The position numbers and the translations under genes were made by a program. The notes under the pieces are model-generated. The model did no database searches. It had not been told where the DNA came from and worked only from the letters and a program-made list of their open reading frames with translations. 64,000 nt of DNA, taken from assembly GCF_932526225.1 (NCBI RefSeq), contig NC_064047.1, forward strand, positions 4,401,501-4,465,500, given 5' to 3'. Below are positions 19,959 to 40,494 of this stretch, one piece after another; position 1 is the first letter of the stretch; the number at the start of each line of letters is the position of its first letter. Source of the stretch: Nematostella vectensis (lineage: Eukaryota > Cnidaria > Anthozoa > Actiniaria > Edwardsiidae).

Positions 19959-22900
19959 TCATACGCTGCTGAGTTTAACCAGGCCCTTATCGCTGTCGGC
20001 TTTGAGTGCATCTTCCATGTTTTTTTCTGGAGTTCTGGTGCTGTCTTTTGTCTCATCAACAGTTGTCACCTGACTGATGCCATTTGGCGATCCTGGACGA
20101 GGCTGAAATGATCAAGAAAAGATCACTGCTTAGAAATACAAAAAGCATTTCTCAGGAGGTGAGGTTGGGGCTTCAGCAAGAGAGTCTGATGGTTGTGGTT
20201 GGTGTGTATACATGGGGTGGGAGTGGGTACATGTGGGGAGTGGAAGAAGAGAGTGTGATGGTTGTGGTTGGTGTGTATACATGAGGTGAGAGTGGGTACA
20301 TGTGGGGAGCGGAAGAAGAGAGTCTGATGGTTGTGGTTGGTGTGTAAACATGGGGTGGGAGTGGGTACATGTTAGGAGTGGAAAAAGAGAGTGTGATGGT
20401 TGTGGTTGGTGTGTATACATGGGGTGAGAGTGGGTACATGTGGGGAGCGGAAGAAGAGAGTCTGATGGTTGTGGTTGGTGTGTATACATGGGGTGAGAGT
20501 GGGTACATGTAGGGAGTGGAAGAAGAGAGTCTGATGGTTGTGGTTGGTGTGTATACATGAGGTGAGAGTGGGTACATGTGGGGAGCGGAAGAAGAGAGTC
20601 TGATGGTTGTGGTTGGTGTGTAAACATGGGGTGGGAGTGGGTACATGTTAGGAGTGGAAAAAGAGAGTGTGATAATTGTGGTTGGTGTGTATACATGGGG
20701 TGAGAGTGGGTACATGTGGGGAGCGGAAGAAGAGAGTCTGATGGTTGTGGTTGGTGTGTATACATGGGGTGAGAGTGGGTACATGTAGGGAGTGGAAGAA
20801 GAGAGTGTGATGGTTGTGGTTGGTGTGTATACATGAGGTGAAAGTGGGTACATGTGGGGAGCAGAAGAAGAGAGTCTGATGGTTGTGGTTGGTGTGTAAA
20901 CATGGGGTGGGAGTGGGTACATGTTAGGAGTGGAAGAAGAGAGTCTGCTGGTTGTGGTTGGTGTGTATACATGGGGTGGGAATGGGTACACGTTGGGAGT
21001 GGAAGAAGAGAGTCTGATGGTTGTGGTCGGTGTGTATACATGGGGTGGGAGAGGGTACATGTGGGGAGTGGAAGAAGAGAGTCTGATGGTTGTGGTTGGT
21101 GTGTATACATGGGGTGGGAGAGGGTACATGTTAGGAGTGGAAGAAGAGAGTCTGATGGTTGTGGTTGGTGTGTATACATGGGGTGGGAGTGGATACATGT
21201 GGGGAGTGGAAGAAGAGAGTCTGATGGTTGTGGTTGGTGTGTATACATGGGGTGGGAGTGGATACATGTGGGGAGTGGAAGAAGAGAGTCTGATGGTTGT
21301 GGCTGGTGTGTATACATGGGGTGGGACTGGATACATGTGGGGAGTGGAAGAAGAGAGTCTGATGGTTGTGGTTGGTGTGTATACATGGGGTGGGAGAGGG
21401 TACATGTTAGGAGTGGAAGAAGAGAGTCTGATGGTTGTGGTTGGTGTGTATACATGGGGTGGGAGTGGATACATGTGGGGAGTGGAAGAAGAGAGTCTGA
21501 TGGTTGTGGTTGGTGTGTATACATGGGGTGGGAGTGGATACATGTGGGGAGTGGAAGAAGAGAGTGTGATGGTTGTGGTTGGTGTGTATACATGGGGTGG
21601 GAGTTGATACATGTGGGGAGTGGAAGAAGAGAGTCTGATGGTTGTGGTTGGTGTGTATACATGGGGTGGGAATGGGTACATGTTGGGAGTGGAAGAAGAG
21701 AGTCTGATGGTTGTGGTCGGTGTGTATACATGGGGTGGGAGAGGGTACATGTTGGGAGTGGAAGAAGAGAGTCTGATGGTTGTGGTTGGTGTGTATACAT
21801 GGGGTGGGAGTGGGTACATGTTGGGAGTAGAAGAAGAGAGTCTGATGGTTGTGGTTGGTGTGTATACATGGGGTGGGAGTGGGTACATGTTGGGAGTAGA
21901 AGAAGAGAGTCTGATGGTTGTGGTTGGTGTGTATACATGGGGTGGGAGTGGGTACATTTTGGGAGTGGAAGAAGAGAGTCTGATGGTTGTGGTTGGTGTG
22001 TATACATGGGGTGAGAGTGGATACATGTGGGGAGCGGAAGAAGAGAGTCTGATGGTTGTGGTTGGTGTGTATACATGGGGTGGGAGTGGGTACATTTTGG
22101 GAGTGGAAGAAGAGAGTCTGATGGTTGTGGTTGGTGTGTATACATGGGGTGAGAGTGGGTACATGTGGGGAGCGGAAGAAGAGAGTCTGATGGTTGTGGT
22201 TGGTGTGTAAACATGGGGTGGGAGTGGGTACATGTTAGGAGTGGAAAAAGAGAGTGTGATGGTTGTGGTCGGTGTGTATACATGGGGTGGGAGAGGGTAC
22301 ATGTGGGGAGTGGAAGAAGAGAGTCTGATGGTTGTGGTTGGTGTGTATACATGGGGTGGGAGAGGGTACATGTTAGGAGTGGAAGAAGAGAGTCTGATGG
22401 TTGTGGTTGGTGTGTATACATGGGGTGGGAGTGGATACATGTGGGGAGTGGAAGAAGAGAGTCTGATGGTTGTGGTTGGTGTGTATACATGGGGTGGGAG
22501 TGGATACATGTGGGGAGTGGAAGAAGAGAGTCTGATGGTTGTGGTTGGTGTGTATACATGAGGTGAGAGTGGGTTCATGTGGGGAGCGGAAGAAGAGAGT
22601 CTGATGGTTGTGGTTGGTGTGTAAACATGGGGTGGGAGTGGGTACATGTTAGGAGTGGAAAAAGAGAGTGTGATGGTTGTGGTTGGTGTGTATACATGGG
22701 GTGAGAGTGGGTACATGTGGGGAGCGGAAGAAGAGAGTCTGATGGTTGTGGTTGGTGTGTAAACATGGGGTGGGAGTGGGTACATGTTAGGAGTGGAAGA
22801 AGAGAGTCTGATGGTTGTGGTTGGTGTGTATACATGGGGTGGGAATGGGTACACGTTGGGAGTGGAAGAAGAGAGTCTGATGGTTGTGGTCGGTGTGTAT

Positions 22901-24398
22901 ACATGGGGTGGGAGAGGGTACATGTGGGGAGCGGAAGAAGAGAGTCTGATGGTTGTGGTTGGTGTGTATACATGGGGTGGGAGAGGGTACATGTTAGGAG
23001 TGGAAGAAGAGAGTCTGATGGTTGTGGTTGGTGTGTATACATGGGGTGGGAGTGGATACATGTGGGGAGTGGAAGAAGAGAGTCTGATGGTTGTGGTTGG
23101 TGTGTATACATGGGGTGGGAGTGGATACATGTGGGGAGTGGAAGAAGAGAGTCTGATGGTTGTGGTTGGTGTGTATACATGGGGTGGGAGAGGGTACATG
23201 TTAGGAGTGGAAGAAGAGAGTCTGATGGTTGTGGTTGGTGTGTATACATGGGGTGGGAGTGGATACATGTGGGGAGTGGAAGAAGAGAGTCTGATGGTTG
23301 TGGTTGGTGTGTATACATGGGGTGGGAGTGGATACATGTGGGGAGTGGAAGAAGAGAGTGTGATGGTTGTGGTTGGTGTGTATACATGGGGTGGGAGTGG
23401 ATACATGTGGGGAGTGGAAGAAGAGAGTCTGATGGTTGTGGTTGGTGTGTATACATGGGGTGGGAATGGGTACATGTTGGGAGTGGAAGAAGAGAGTCTG
23501 ATGGTTGTGGTCGGTGTGTATACATGGGGTGGGAGAGGGTACATGTTGGGAGTAGAAGAAGAGAGTCTGATGGTTGTGGTTGGTGTGTATACATGGGGTG
23601 GGAGTGGGTACATGTTGGGAGTAGAAGAAGAGAGTCTGATGGTTGTGGTTGGTGTGTATACATGGGGTGGGAGTGGGTACATGTTGGGAGTAGAAGAAGA
23701 GAGTCTGATGGTTGTGGTTGGTGTGTATACATGGGGTGGGAGTGGGTACATGTTGGGAGTGGAAGAAGAGAGTGTGATGGTTGTGGTTGGTGTGTATACA
23801 TGGGGTGGGAGTGGGTACATGTGGGGAGTGGAAGAAGAGAGTCTGATGGTTGTGGTTGGTGTGTAAACATGGGGTGGGAGTGGGTACATGTGGGGAGTGG
23901 AAGAAGAGAGTGTGATGGTTGTGATTGGTGTGTATACATGGGGTGGGAATGGGTACATGTTGGGAGTAGAAGAAGAGAGTCTGATGGTTGTGGTTGGTGT
24001 GTATACATGGGGTGGGAGTGGGTACATGTGGGGAGTGGAAGAAGAGAGTCTGATGGTTGTGGTTGGTGTGTATACATGGGGTGGGAGTGGGTACATGTTG
24101 GGAGTAGAAGAAGAGAGTGTGATGGTTGTGGTTGGTGTGTATACATGGGGTGGGAGTGGATACATGTTGAGAGTGCTTGGGCCAGTTCCAAGAAACCAGG
24201 AATAAATACGGCCATCTTGACATTTGATTCAATAAAAAGAGCATTCATCCCTAGGTTAGCATTGACCTGCTTTCTAGGAACCCGGCCCTGGAAGAATGTT
24301 CGGGTGCTAGTAGCTTTGGCATGTGTGAGGGGATGGGAGTGGTGGGAGAAACTGTGATGGTAGTAGTCAGGATCATACTCAGAACTTTTCTTGAGGGT

Positions 24399-24429
<31 letters not shown>

Positions 24430-27400
24430 GAGAGTTTTCTGATAAAAATCTGATCACCCACGAACCAAAAAAGGATTTTTATGCCTTTTTTGTATCTTCA
24501 AGGGACGATTTGGCCACAATAAGTCTGACTAATGGATTGATGAGATACCAGAGTGATCTAGCTTGCGCATTATAGTTTTGTCTACAAATAGCATGTCTAC
24601 TGGACTTTCGGCAATTGTAGGGGGGTGCATTCGCAACACCTTCAACCCCCTGGGAACAGGCCTGGTGGTTGTGGTGTGTGAAGCCCAGGCACCTAATGGG
24701 AGCTGTGGGAGAGAGTGTGATGGGTGTGGTTTGTTTCTACATAGGGGGAGGGGTAGGGGGGTGGATGGAGGGTTGTGGCTTTCACCTGGCTAGTGGTCCC
24801 TAGAGCACCATAACTATCAGCACTCTCGGGTGGTTCAGGTATCACCATTCCTCTTCTATCTAATAAACTAAAACAAAGGCCATGGCAATCAATCTTAGTT
24901 CAAAGGCAACATTGTTCTAATAGCATACAGTAGTAACCATCTGACCACCAAGAAATAACAAAGACCAATCACAATACAGTAAATAAATGTATGTATGTTA
25001 AATGGAGATGTCTACCTAATAGGGGCACAATTTATAAAGTTTAACTGTCATGAGAAACTCTATACATTTTGACCTTAAGTACAATTTTGTTCATTACAAG
25101 TTGTATATTCAACTGCAAGTTTGAAATTAAGCTGGGCCCTAATGGGCAACAAATGAGACCAACAGTGTCATGTGTGGCATTTGGTACTGTTTTGTTAATT
25201 ATCTGAAGCTAACCTTGGCTCCATTGGACCACAAATGACAGCTAAGCAGTTACCACAGGAACTACCAACACTGTAGGGATTATAATTATCTTGCCCTCGC
25301 CTGGAGGAAAAGGAACCTTTGATCTGTTGGAAGAGAAAAAAAAAATTAATGAAACAATACAAGAACAAAGTGGTTTGTGTTGTTGGTGGTAGTTGTGACT
25401 GTTGCAGTCCTTAATGGGTTTGATCAGACGCATACCAAGGGTGTTTGCAGGGTGTGTTCGCACATTGGCCACAAAATAGTAAGTCTTTTCTTATTGGAGG
25501 ATCAGCAAATATCCATTTTCCAGATACCTATGACTCCCCCTCAGCAATCCTGGGTAAATGATATTGCATGAAGATGGTCATAATAATGAAGATTATTATT
25601 ATCATAAATAATGACTGTTACTAATAATGGTGAAAAATATACTGAAAGCAAGGTGATAATGATGCCTAATCAAGCAAAACAGCCATGGAAGAGTTAGGGA
25701 GAAAAAGGCCCACTCAATAGAAAGTCTGCTCCAAGATTTACTTGTTCTTGTCTGCTTGACTATACAGTACTTGCTGTATCTACAGTAGAGACCTCCATTT
25801 AGTGGCCAACCTTATTTGAGCAGCCACTTCTCCTGCAGAAGTGGACCCATGAGTTTCAAGAAACCAAGGGGGCAGATTCATTGTTCTCCCATGGATTTTC
25901 TTATATTTCTTGTTATTTGAAGCCAAATATCTTAAAATAGTTGGGGCCCACTTGGCTAACCACTAGATCCGCCTCTGTCCTGACCACGAAGTTGGCCGGT
26001 TAATGGAGGTAATACTGTGTGAGGGACTGACTTACATCTTCATTAGTAGTTTGATTGGATGCCACAAGGTATGTGTGGAAACCCGTTAGACCAACGATGG
26101 ACCAGATGGAGAAAAAGCACACAACAGCTTCCAGAATAGTGATGAACAGTCAAGGAAGATCAAGACTTGGCAAGGGATAGCGTTATGGCTTGTTAGAATG
26201 TTGAATATGTCGGATATAGAGAAAATCTATAACTAAGGTCTGAAAACAGCTGATAGCTCGCATTTCTGTGAATATTTTTAAAAACAATTGACACTATAAT
26301 TAAGGAAATAACATTTTTTTTATTGATTGTCCAACAGAAGTCCAACTTCCAATTAAGCTAGGGAAAAAATGAATCTAAATACCTATTATTTGGTTCTTTT
26401 AATTGTGAAAACATCAATGCAATGTTTTTTCAGGAAGGATTAGAGCTAACTTTGAATGCTTGATCCATTTATTGCTCATTAATAATATTTCAATGGAAAT
26501 CTTTCTGTACTTGTTGGTGTTTTGTTGTTATAGTGTAACTGTCCTTAATGATTACTGTGATAAACAGTAAAAGGATATCTTGCTGGGGATTCTTTCATAG
26601 CATCAACAAAAGATCTGTTTTCTCTATTGGTTACTGGAAAAAAAAATGGTACAAGGATCATGAAAGAGAAAGCATACTTTAATAAATGTATTTACAATGT
26701 AAATCAATCTCATTCCCAGAGCCTGTCCAATGCTCGAGTGTTGCTATTAAAAGCTGCAACCTAGATTTCTGGCAGTAGTGATGTGGAATTTCTCGGGACC
26801 TTTCATTTGGCAAAACTTGCACAAAAAATAAGAAAGGCTCAGGGATCAAGATGGATCAGCTGCATATCTGAAGCAGGATTTAGAGTGGATTTACAGTGCT
26901 CAACAAGACAACTAACTTACACATGACTAGATGAATGATGACAAAAGCGAATATATAACAGCAGTGAATAGATAGGGAGAGAAGGAACATGTAGAAGAAC
27001 TTGTAATTTCTCTTGCCGACACAGTTACCAACCTACAAAACAAGACAAACAACAATCAGAACATACTTAGCACACTTGACTGAACCCTCAATAACTCAAA
27101 CATCTGACAAGCTACAGTAAAATAAGGTTATTTTATTTAAATTTTTTTTTCCTCTCCAGATAACTTGAGCTACTTTTATTTTTTTCTTGGAGGTTAAAGT
27201 ACAGTGATTGAAATTCAAACTGTAAAACATTGAGTATTATCAAGCTTTAATTATTCCCAGGGCAGAGTTCTCAATCCACCTCTATATATTTACATGAGAT
27301 GAGCATGTTTCAGCTACAATACTCAATGGGGTTCAAATACAGTAGCTCAAGATTGCAGGTCAGATTTTGAAATGTCACCGACTAAACACAGAAATGGCAC

Positions 27401-30400
27401 ATCAAATTGCATTTCATATGAGCAAACAAAGCAGAAGATTCAGTGATTTTATAGGGTACATTTGTAGCCTTGCAAACGCTGTCATTATCTCGTTATAATG
27501 GATTATTTTCATTCAGAATTTGACATATTTTGTACCAAAGATGTAAGATACAACAAATATTGCAATATCTACTTACCCAAGGGCAGTGATGGTCAAACCG
27601 TTCTGCAAATAGAAAACAAAAAAGATAATTAAATAACTATGACTTAAGTAACCATCCATGCAAGAACTAGGCAAAGTCCTGTTGTCCTGCGGCAAAAAGC
27701 TTTATCAAAGCTTTCCCACATAGGATATTTTTTTGCAATAAACACAAAGGCACAATATATAGAATATAGTGAGATTTTGAGGAAATTACATTGAACGTGT
27801 GCTCCCTAATATATCTTATCTGACATTTTCAGTTTTGAACCATTTAAAAGAAGAAAGAACAATTGTTTATCTTGACATAATTTTCACAAGGTTTTGGATA
27901 AATTTTGGATAAAGGCATTTTTAACATACAAGCGTGCATATGACGTTAGGTTGCCTAGATCTTACATGAAGCATTACTTAAATAGCAAGTTTCAAGCAAA
28001 AGAAGTGAGCCAATGCAGGTGAATACAAAGAATGCATGAACATTCTCACAAAAATTAGTCTTGTTATGCAGCATTACTTAAATAGCAAGTTTCAAGCAAA
28101 AGAAGTGAGCCAATGCAGGTGAATACAAAGAATGTATGAACATTCTCACAAAAATTAGTCTTGTTATACGGCATTACTTAAACAGCAAGTTTCAAGCAAA
28201 AGAAGTGAGCCAATGCAGGTGAATACAAAGAATGTATGAACATTCTCACAAAAATTAGGCTTGGTATGCGGTCCAAAATCTTGTGACACCCGCCTAATAC
28301 GGGTGAGTTGACAGCGATGACAAAGTTGATACTCACCGACACAATTGTCACACATGCTACAGTGAGAAGTTCGTGGCGGGCGGAATATTTTACACGTGAA
28401 ACAGAACTTGAGTTTGATTGTCTGCCCATTGACGGTCACCTCTTTTGTGCGCGGAGGGGGTCTGTATGTCTGAGGGTCCCCTGATGGTGGCTCAGCTGAC
28501 AAACACAAAGATTGTCAGTGTTATTGCTCACAAAATATGCTTTCTGTGCTCAGTAGAAGACAAGACACAAGACTTCTTAAAAAACAATCAAAGTAGCAAT
28601 GTCATCACCAGTTTACTTCCAGTTGATAGTGTAACAATCTCTGGTGATTTTTAACGGAAAAAGTGACAAATATTTTAGAATTGTAAAAGCAGTGTGTTTT
28701 GGAAGGTTATTTGAGGATGTGACTGATTAGAGCAGATGGCCTGTTATATAGCACAGATTCTAATAGATTTGTTTGTCTCTTGCCGGTTTAGGCTTCCGTC
28801 GGCCCTCTGGAAGTAAACTGGTGACAATGCTGCTTACAAGCATACATACAACAAAATGTTTTCCTAGCTAATCAAATACACAATTTCTTTACACATTTAA
28901 GGTTCCATGCAATAAAAACATTCCACTTGCAAAACATGTGAATGCCTGCATGCATAAATGTCATTTTCCTTTTGTGAACTTGTTAACCTTCCTTTAACAA
29001 TGTTAATGGAATAGCTGTATGTATTTTAAAGAAATTATGACTGAAACAGATAGTCAGCAAATTGGACATATAGGCATCACATTGAGTCCTTACCCATGCT
29101 CTTCTCAATGTAGGCTGCTTCATCTGCCGACGCCCTCGGCACAATCCCAGGATCACTAAAGGCTGTCCTGAGCAAGGTGGCCATGACAAAGAAGAATAAC
29201 CAGGCAGCTATGATGGGTACAGCAGGAGAAAGGTGTTTGAATAGGTAAACAGAGCTGCGGAGTAAACAAACATGTCTAGGTAAACAAACAACCTTATAAT
29301 CTTTTAACTGTCAGTGGGCTGTTTTAGAAGCAAAAGGGGCCCAGTTGACACGAAAATGGAAATAAAATTTCAACCATTTCTTCAGCTGTAATTCAAAGCT
29401 GTAAACTTTACTACTTTCTGCAGTATCACCTGTTCCTTTGCATGACACAGCTCATTAAATTTACTCTCTAAGAAGTTGGTCACAAGTTCAGCACAACAAA
29501 ACATCAATGTTAAATTATCTTATTTGAGTCAATTTTATGGATTTGCAAAGGGGTTTGTATGAGTGCCTCTTCTTAATATCATCGCAACACAAGGTAACAG
29601 TAATTGGTATAAGCTTTATGTATGCTTTAGGTGATCCAACAATTGAATAAATCCAGAAATGATTGTGTAGAGTATGTAAATAAGAAAGATTACAGTCAAG
29701 CAAAACAATTTTATAGGATTATATACCAAACAACATTTAATCTGCTGCATAATAATTGCAATTTCAAGATTTTTTTTCTTTTAGTCCAAAGTATACACTC
29801 AGTACACAGGAAATCTTGAACAAACTAATAACCATTAAGATCTCTTGAAAACATTTTTGGGACAGTTGTCTCATTTAAAAATAGACAGTTTGAAAAATTG
29901 TGTGTGTAAACATATAGTGTAACAATATATTTCAGCATTGAAATCATAAATATGCAATCAATTCAAAAGCTACATTATTGTTCTAAAATCACATTAGAAA
30001 GAACAATAGTCTAAGAGCTAAAGCTTGTTTTTAAAACACAAGCTTCATTTACACTGTACAAAATCTACAGGCATAAACATCTGGAAAACATATGAAAAAA
30101 AAACTACTTCTTCTCTTTAGAGGGTATGGATCTACTGCTATGAAGATAAGTAACTCACTGCTACTATATGAAAAATAAGTAAACAGCAATAAATATTGGC
30201 TATTAAAGGCTATTATTTTCTAGGAAAAAGGAATGTAAAGGGCATAACTGGCAATCATCATCTGTCTATCACTTTATGGAGCCATTTTAACATTATGTAT
30301 GACTAGCATTATTATAACATCTAGCTTTTGTAGCAAGTTTGTTTAGGAAGACCGCAATACATATTATATTACTTTATCAGACAGAAACTAAAAACCACTA

Positions 30401-31518
30401 TTAGTTTAGGAGAAATAAATATAATTGTATCACCACAGGGAGCTGGTTTGATTAAAGTTTAATTTGTTTTCAAGCTTAGCAGTGTTACTGATTTAGAAGA
30501 CAAATTTGTATGTGTCTTTAGTCTGCGGTTCAGAAGCCTGGTGTTGTGTGTGCTCTCCCACTGGCTAGCAGCATGACAGTTATTATTTGCCACGAAATGG
30601 CTTCCTTGTCACAGAGCAGCTGTGGTGGTACCAACAATGGCAGTCACCTACATTTATCAAAGCTTATTAAAGTGCTGTTTTTAGCTATCCCTATTAATTA
30701 AGAAGACAACTCCTATTAAGCGGCCAAATAGGGATCAATCTTAGAAAAAATTATTCTGTTAGGACTCTGTATTTTATTAAGCTAGGAAATAGAGCTGGCT
30801 AGGAGATGCAAAGTTATTCTCAGTCGGGAATTAGCCATCAGCCAGCCCATGGGAGACAAAAATTATCATAACATTGTTATTTGGACGTGTGAGTTAAAAA
30901 TACTGATAAACCAAGTTTTCCTGAAAGTTGGTAAAAAATTTGTAAGGGAAAAAATAACAGAGATTAGTACAGACGTAAAATAAATCTTGACGGGCGTTCT
31001 CAGGGATAAAATGTACACAAAACAAATTATAAGTAAAACATATAAAAACGTATCGATGCGTGCAATGAAGCAGCCAAAACATCAAAGATTAGCATAGAAA
31101 TTGTTTCCTTTAGAAATTATACACTATCCCCCTTATATCGGTAAACGAGGAATATGAACGTTAAAGGGCGGACAGAGAATAATATTAAATAGACACTTAA
31201 TACATTTGTTAACAGTATAATCCATTCTTAAAAGTAAATTTATTTATGACCTTACTTAGCTAAAGAGCAAAACGTCAACCCATTTTACATCGGCACGAAA
31301 CATGGGAATCTGCACAAATGATCAAATACTTACTCGAATGCGAAGAACAATCCTGTCGTTATAACTATGAGGATGACAGTGAAGTAAAAAACACCGTTAT
31401 TTCTCGCCATTATGATGCGGCCATCACAGTAGAACTTATTTCGTCCGGGAAAAACCTCCCAATTTCGCCGTGACATGATCGGAGAATATTGCTTGGTTTT
31501 CGCCGTTTCGCTGGTCAT
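19959..31518 (-). CDS. ZDHHC14-like: ZDHHC9/14/18-type protein S-palmitoyltransferase (10 exons, 378 aa)
   Basis: Membrane enzyme attaching palmitate to cysteines, normally at Golgi, endosome or plasma membrane. Exons on the minus strand: 31518-31334, 29254-29094, 28495-28337, 27602-27577, 27032-26921, 26633-26579, 26138-26036, 25323-25214, 24867-24786, 20102-19959. All phases join. It opens with [16 protein letters not shown], the subfamily signature. A first membrane pair precedes [14 protein letters not shown]. The Cys-rich domain ([20 protein letters not shown]) leads to DHHC at residues 172-175, then [12 protein letters not shown], two more membrane segments, and the TTxE-like NQTTNEDIKGS and NPYS motifs. 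The tail has CGPMEPSLLDRRG. The C-terminus ends GLVKLSSV, a class I PDZ ligand as in ZDHHC14. Intron 6 is U12-type AT-AC; the last intron carries the 69-bp satellite. Confidence 0.93.
20178..24170. repeat. 69-bp satellite array (~58 copies) in last intron of the palmitoyltransferase gene
   Basis: The unit on the plus strand is GAGTCTGATGGTTGTGGTTG, then GTGTGTATACATGGGGTGGG, then AGTGGGTACATGTGGGGAGT and GGAAGAAGA. Since 69 is 3 x 23, several frames on both strands stay open for hundreds of codons. The array lies between exons 9 and 10 and is pyrimidine-rich on the transcribed sense strand. Variant units (AGGAGTGG, GTAAACATGG, GGAGCGG) recur in blocks, indicating higher-order duplication. Confidence 0.95.
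24465..24680 (+). repeat. Dispersed repeat family C, copy 2
   Basis: Lies between the 69-bp array and exon 9 of the palmitoyltransferase. It shares ATAGTTTTGTCTACAAATAG and adjacent blocks with the inverse of 15965-16270. Confidence 0.55.
25440..25560 (+). repeat. Dispersed repeat family A, copy 4
   Basis: Diverged copy with CCATTTTCCAGATACCTATG and a CAGCAATCCTGGGTAAATG tail, in intron 7 of the palmitoyltransferase gene, just upstream (on the coding strand) of exon 8. Confidence 0.45.
26139..26578 (-). other. U12-type AT-AC intron of the palmitoyltransferase gene
   Basis: On the minus strand the intron begins ATATCCTTTTAC, an exact match to the U12 donor consensus. It ends TTCCTTGACTGTTCATCAC: a good U12 branch site (adenosine at 26150, 11 nt before the exon) and a terminal AC. 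Joining at these sites restores [16 protein letters not shown] exactly as expected for the family. No GT-AG pair nearby does so. Confidence 0.9.
27971..28265. repeat. 100-bp tandem triplication
   Basis: Three near-identical 100-bp units start at 27971, 28071 and 28171 (GCATTACTTAAATAGCAAGT). They lie in intron 3 of the palmitoyltransferase, between exons 3 and 4. The last unit is slightly truncated. Confidence 0.9.
28592..28835. mobile_element. MITE family B, copy 3
   Basis: Inverted ends CACCAGTTTACTTCCAG and CTGGAAGTAAACTGGTGACA, about 240 bp, in intron 2 of the palmitoyltransferase. Terminal bases and the TTAA duplication have decayed. Confidence 0.75.
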
Positions 31519-32160
31519 TTGTGGGCATGGAACGTATCAAACCCAAACAGATACAACCTGCAGTTCTCCAAGCCTGCCTTGGTGTCCTGGGAAGGTTATT
31601 TGGGGGATTAAACGGGTAGTTTTTTGTTCGAGACCGGTGGCATTTCAAAGCCCATCTTGAAGACAAGTTTTCATCCGCTGAGCGCCACCCGACTCTCAAA
31701 TACACTACGCATGCGCATTGGTACGCGAACAGGGAGCCCAACAGGCTGCATTAGCATAAATTATGTTGATGGTTTTTGCCGCCTTTATCCTTTTGCAAAC
31801 ACTTTCTTTTAAAAATAGTGCTTTTCTTGGTATTTTAAGCTAAAACTGCTAAAGAAATTAGCACAATTGTCCTCCAGGCTTTTAAAAGCAGTACATTAAA
31901 ACAAATGGCTAAAATAATGCATCATTCTCATGGCAATAGAAACATGATTAAATGGCAGGACATGATATAAAAAATACTATGATTTCATTAGAGAATTATT
32001 GATCAAGTAAGAGTTAAAGGCAAGTAAGTCGATTTTGTCTCCTGCTGACGGGCACCCTGTGTAAAGCCAGCGGCTTTTACGTGCGACGTAACACACTTAT
32101 GATTCCAGACGTACATCTCCATGAAAACAACCTCAGGACTTCACCGAAACAGCGAAAAAT
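31519..32160. promoter_or_regulatory. Bidirectional promoter region
   Basis: The palmitoyltransferase (-) and TEX9-like (+) genes start about 640 bp apart on opposite strands. The region contains ACGCATGCGCATTGG at about 31707-31721, combining an NRF1-like palindrome with an inverted CCAAT box. Arrangement and motifs suggest a shared promoter; transcription starts cannot be placed. Confidence 0.5.
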
Positions 32161-39944
<7,784 letters not shown>

Positions 39945-40494
39945 ACACAAGACACACCAAGTGAGCCGTGGGGTGTCTCTTCTCGGTGGAGATGAAATCC
40001 CAGAAGCACAGCCTAGCCCTGGCGTTTCTATCGGGTTTCCTGTGAAAGAGATTGGAAGTGCGAGCTGGCCCTCTAGGAGATTGTTGTAAGTGTGAACTTT
40101 TCCCCGCCCGTCTTCACATTTCTGAAATCAGGAATGGCAGGGCGAACAAAAAAAAAAAAAAAAAACGATGAAAACAACTTTTTATTCTTTATTTAAAAAT
40201 ATTGTAAATACCAAAAATGTTGTAAACGATTAGCTGTTGTACTATAAAATCTTATAAAAGCTACTAGATAAACATGTGTTTTGTTTTCTGTGTGCTGATT
40301 GGCTGATTTGCTTATATACCTCCAATTGGTGAACTACAGATATATGTTTTCGCGCGCGTACCCAGGATTGTCGTACCCTTAGTTTTCGCGCTGTCGTCGT
40401 CTTTTATGCGCTTCTTATTTCGCGGCACGCTAATTCTGTTTTGTGTTAGCAACATTTTTCGTTCACAGTGCGCAGATCCCCCCCCCCCCCCCCC

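Noticed and set aside
19897-20111. Plus-strand exon preceded by TTTCAG
   Set aside because: The minus strand of the same stretch is the last palmitoyltransferase exon, with the right phase and a ZDHHC14-like ending.
24251-24300. Candidate palmitoyltransferase exon (RAGFLESRS)
   Set aside because: The exon at 24786-24867 gives the conserved SLLDRRG and correct phase on both sides.
20130-24461. Very long open frames (up to 1330 codons) on both strands
   Set aside because: They are produced by a 69-bp satellite whose length is a multiple of three. Most frames are open on both strands and the array lies in an intron.
32118-32160. Upstream ATG at about 32118 as start of the TEX9-like protein
   Set aside because: Splicing from its exon into 32238 gives the wrong frame; only the ATG at 32161 is in phase, and even that is tentative.
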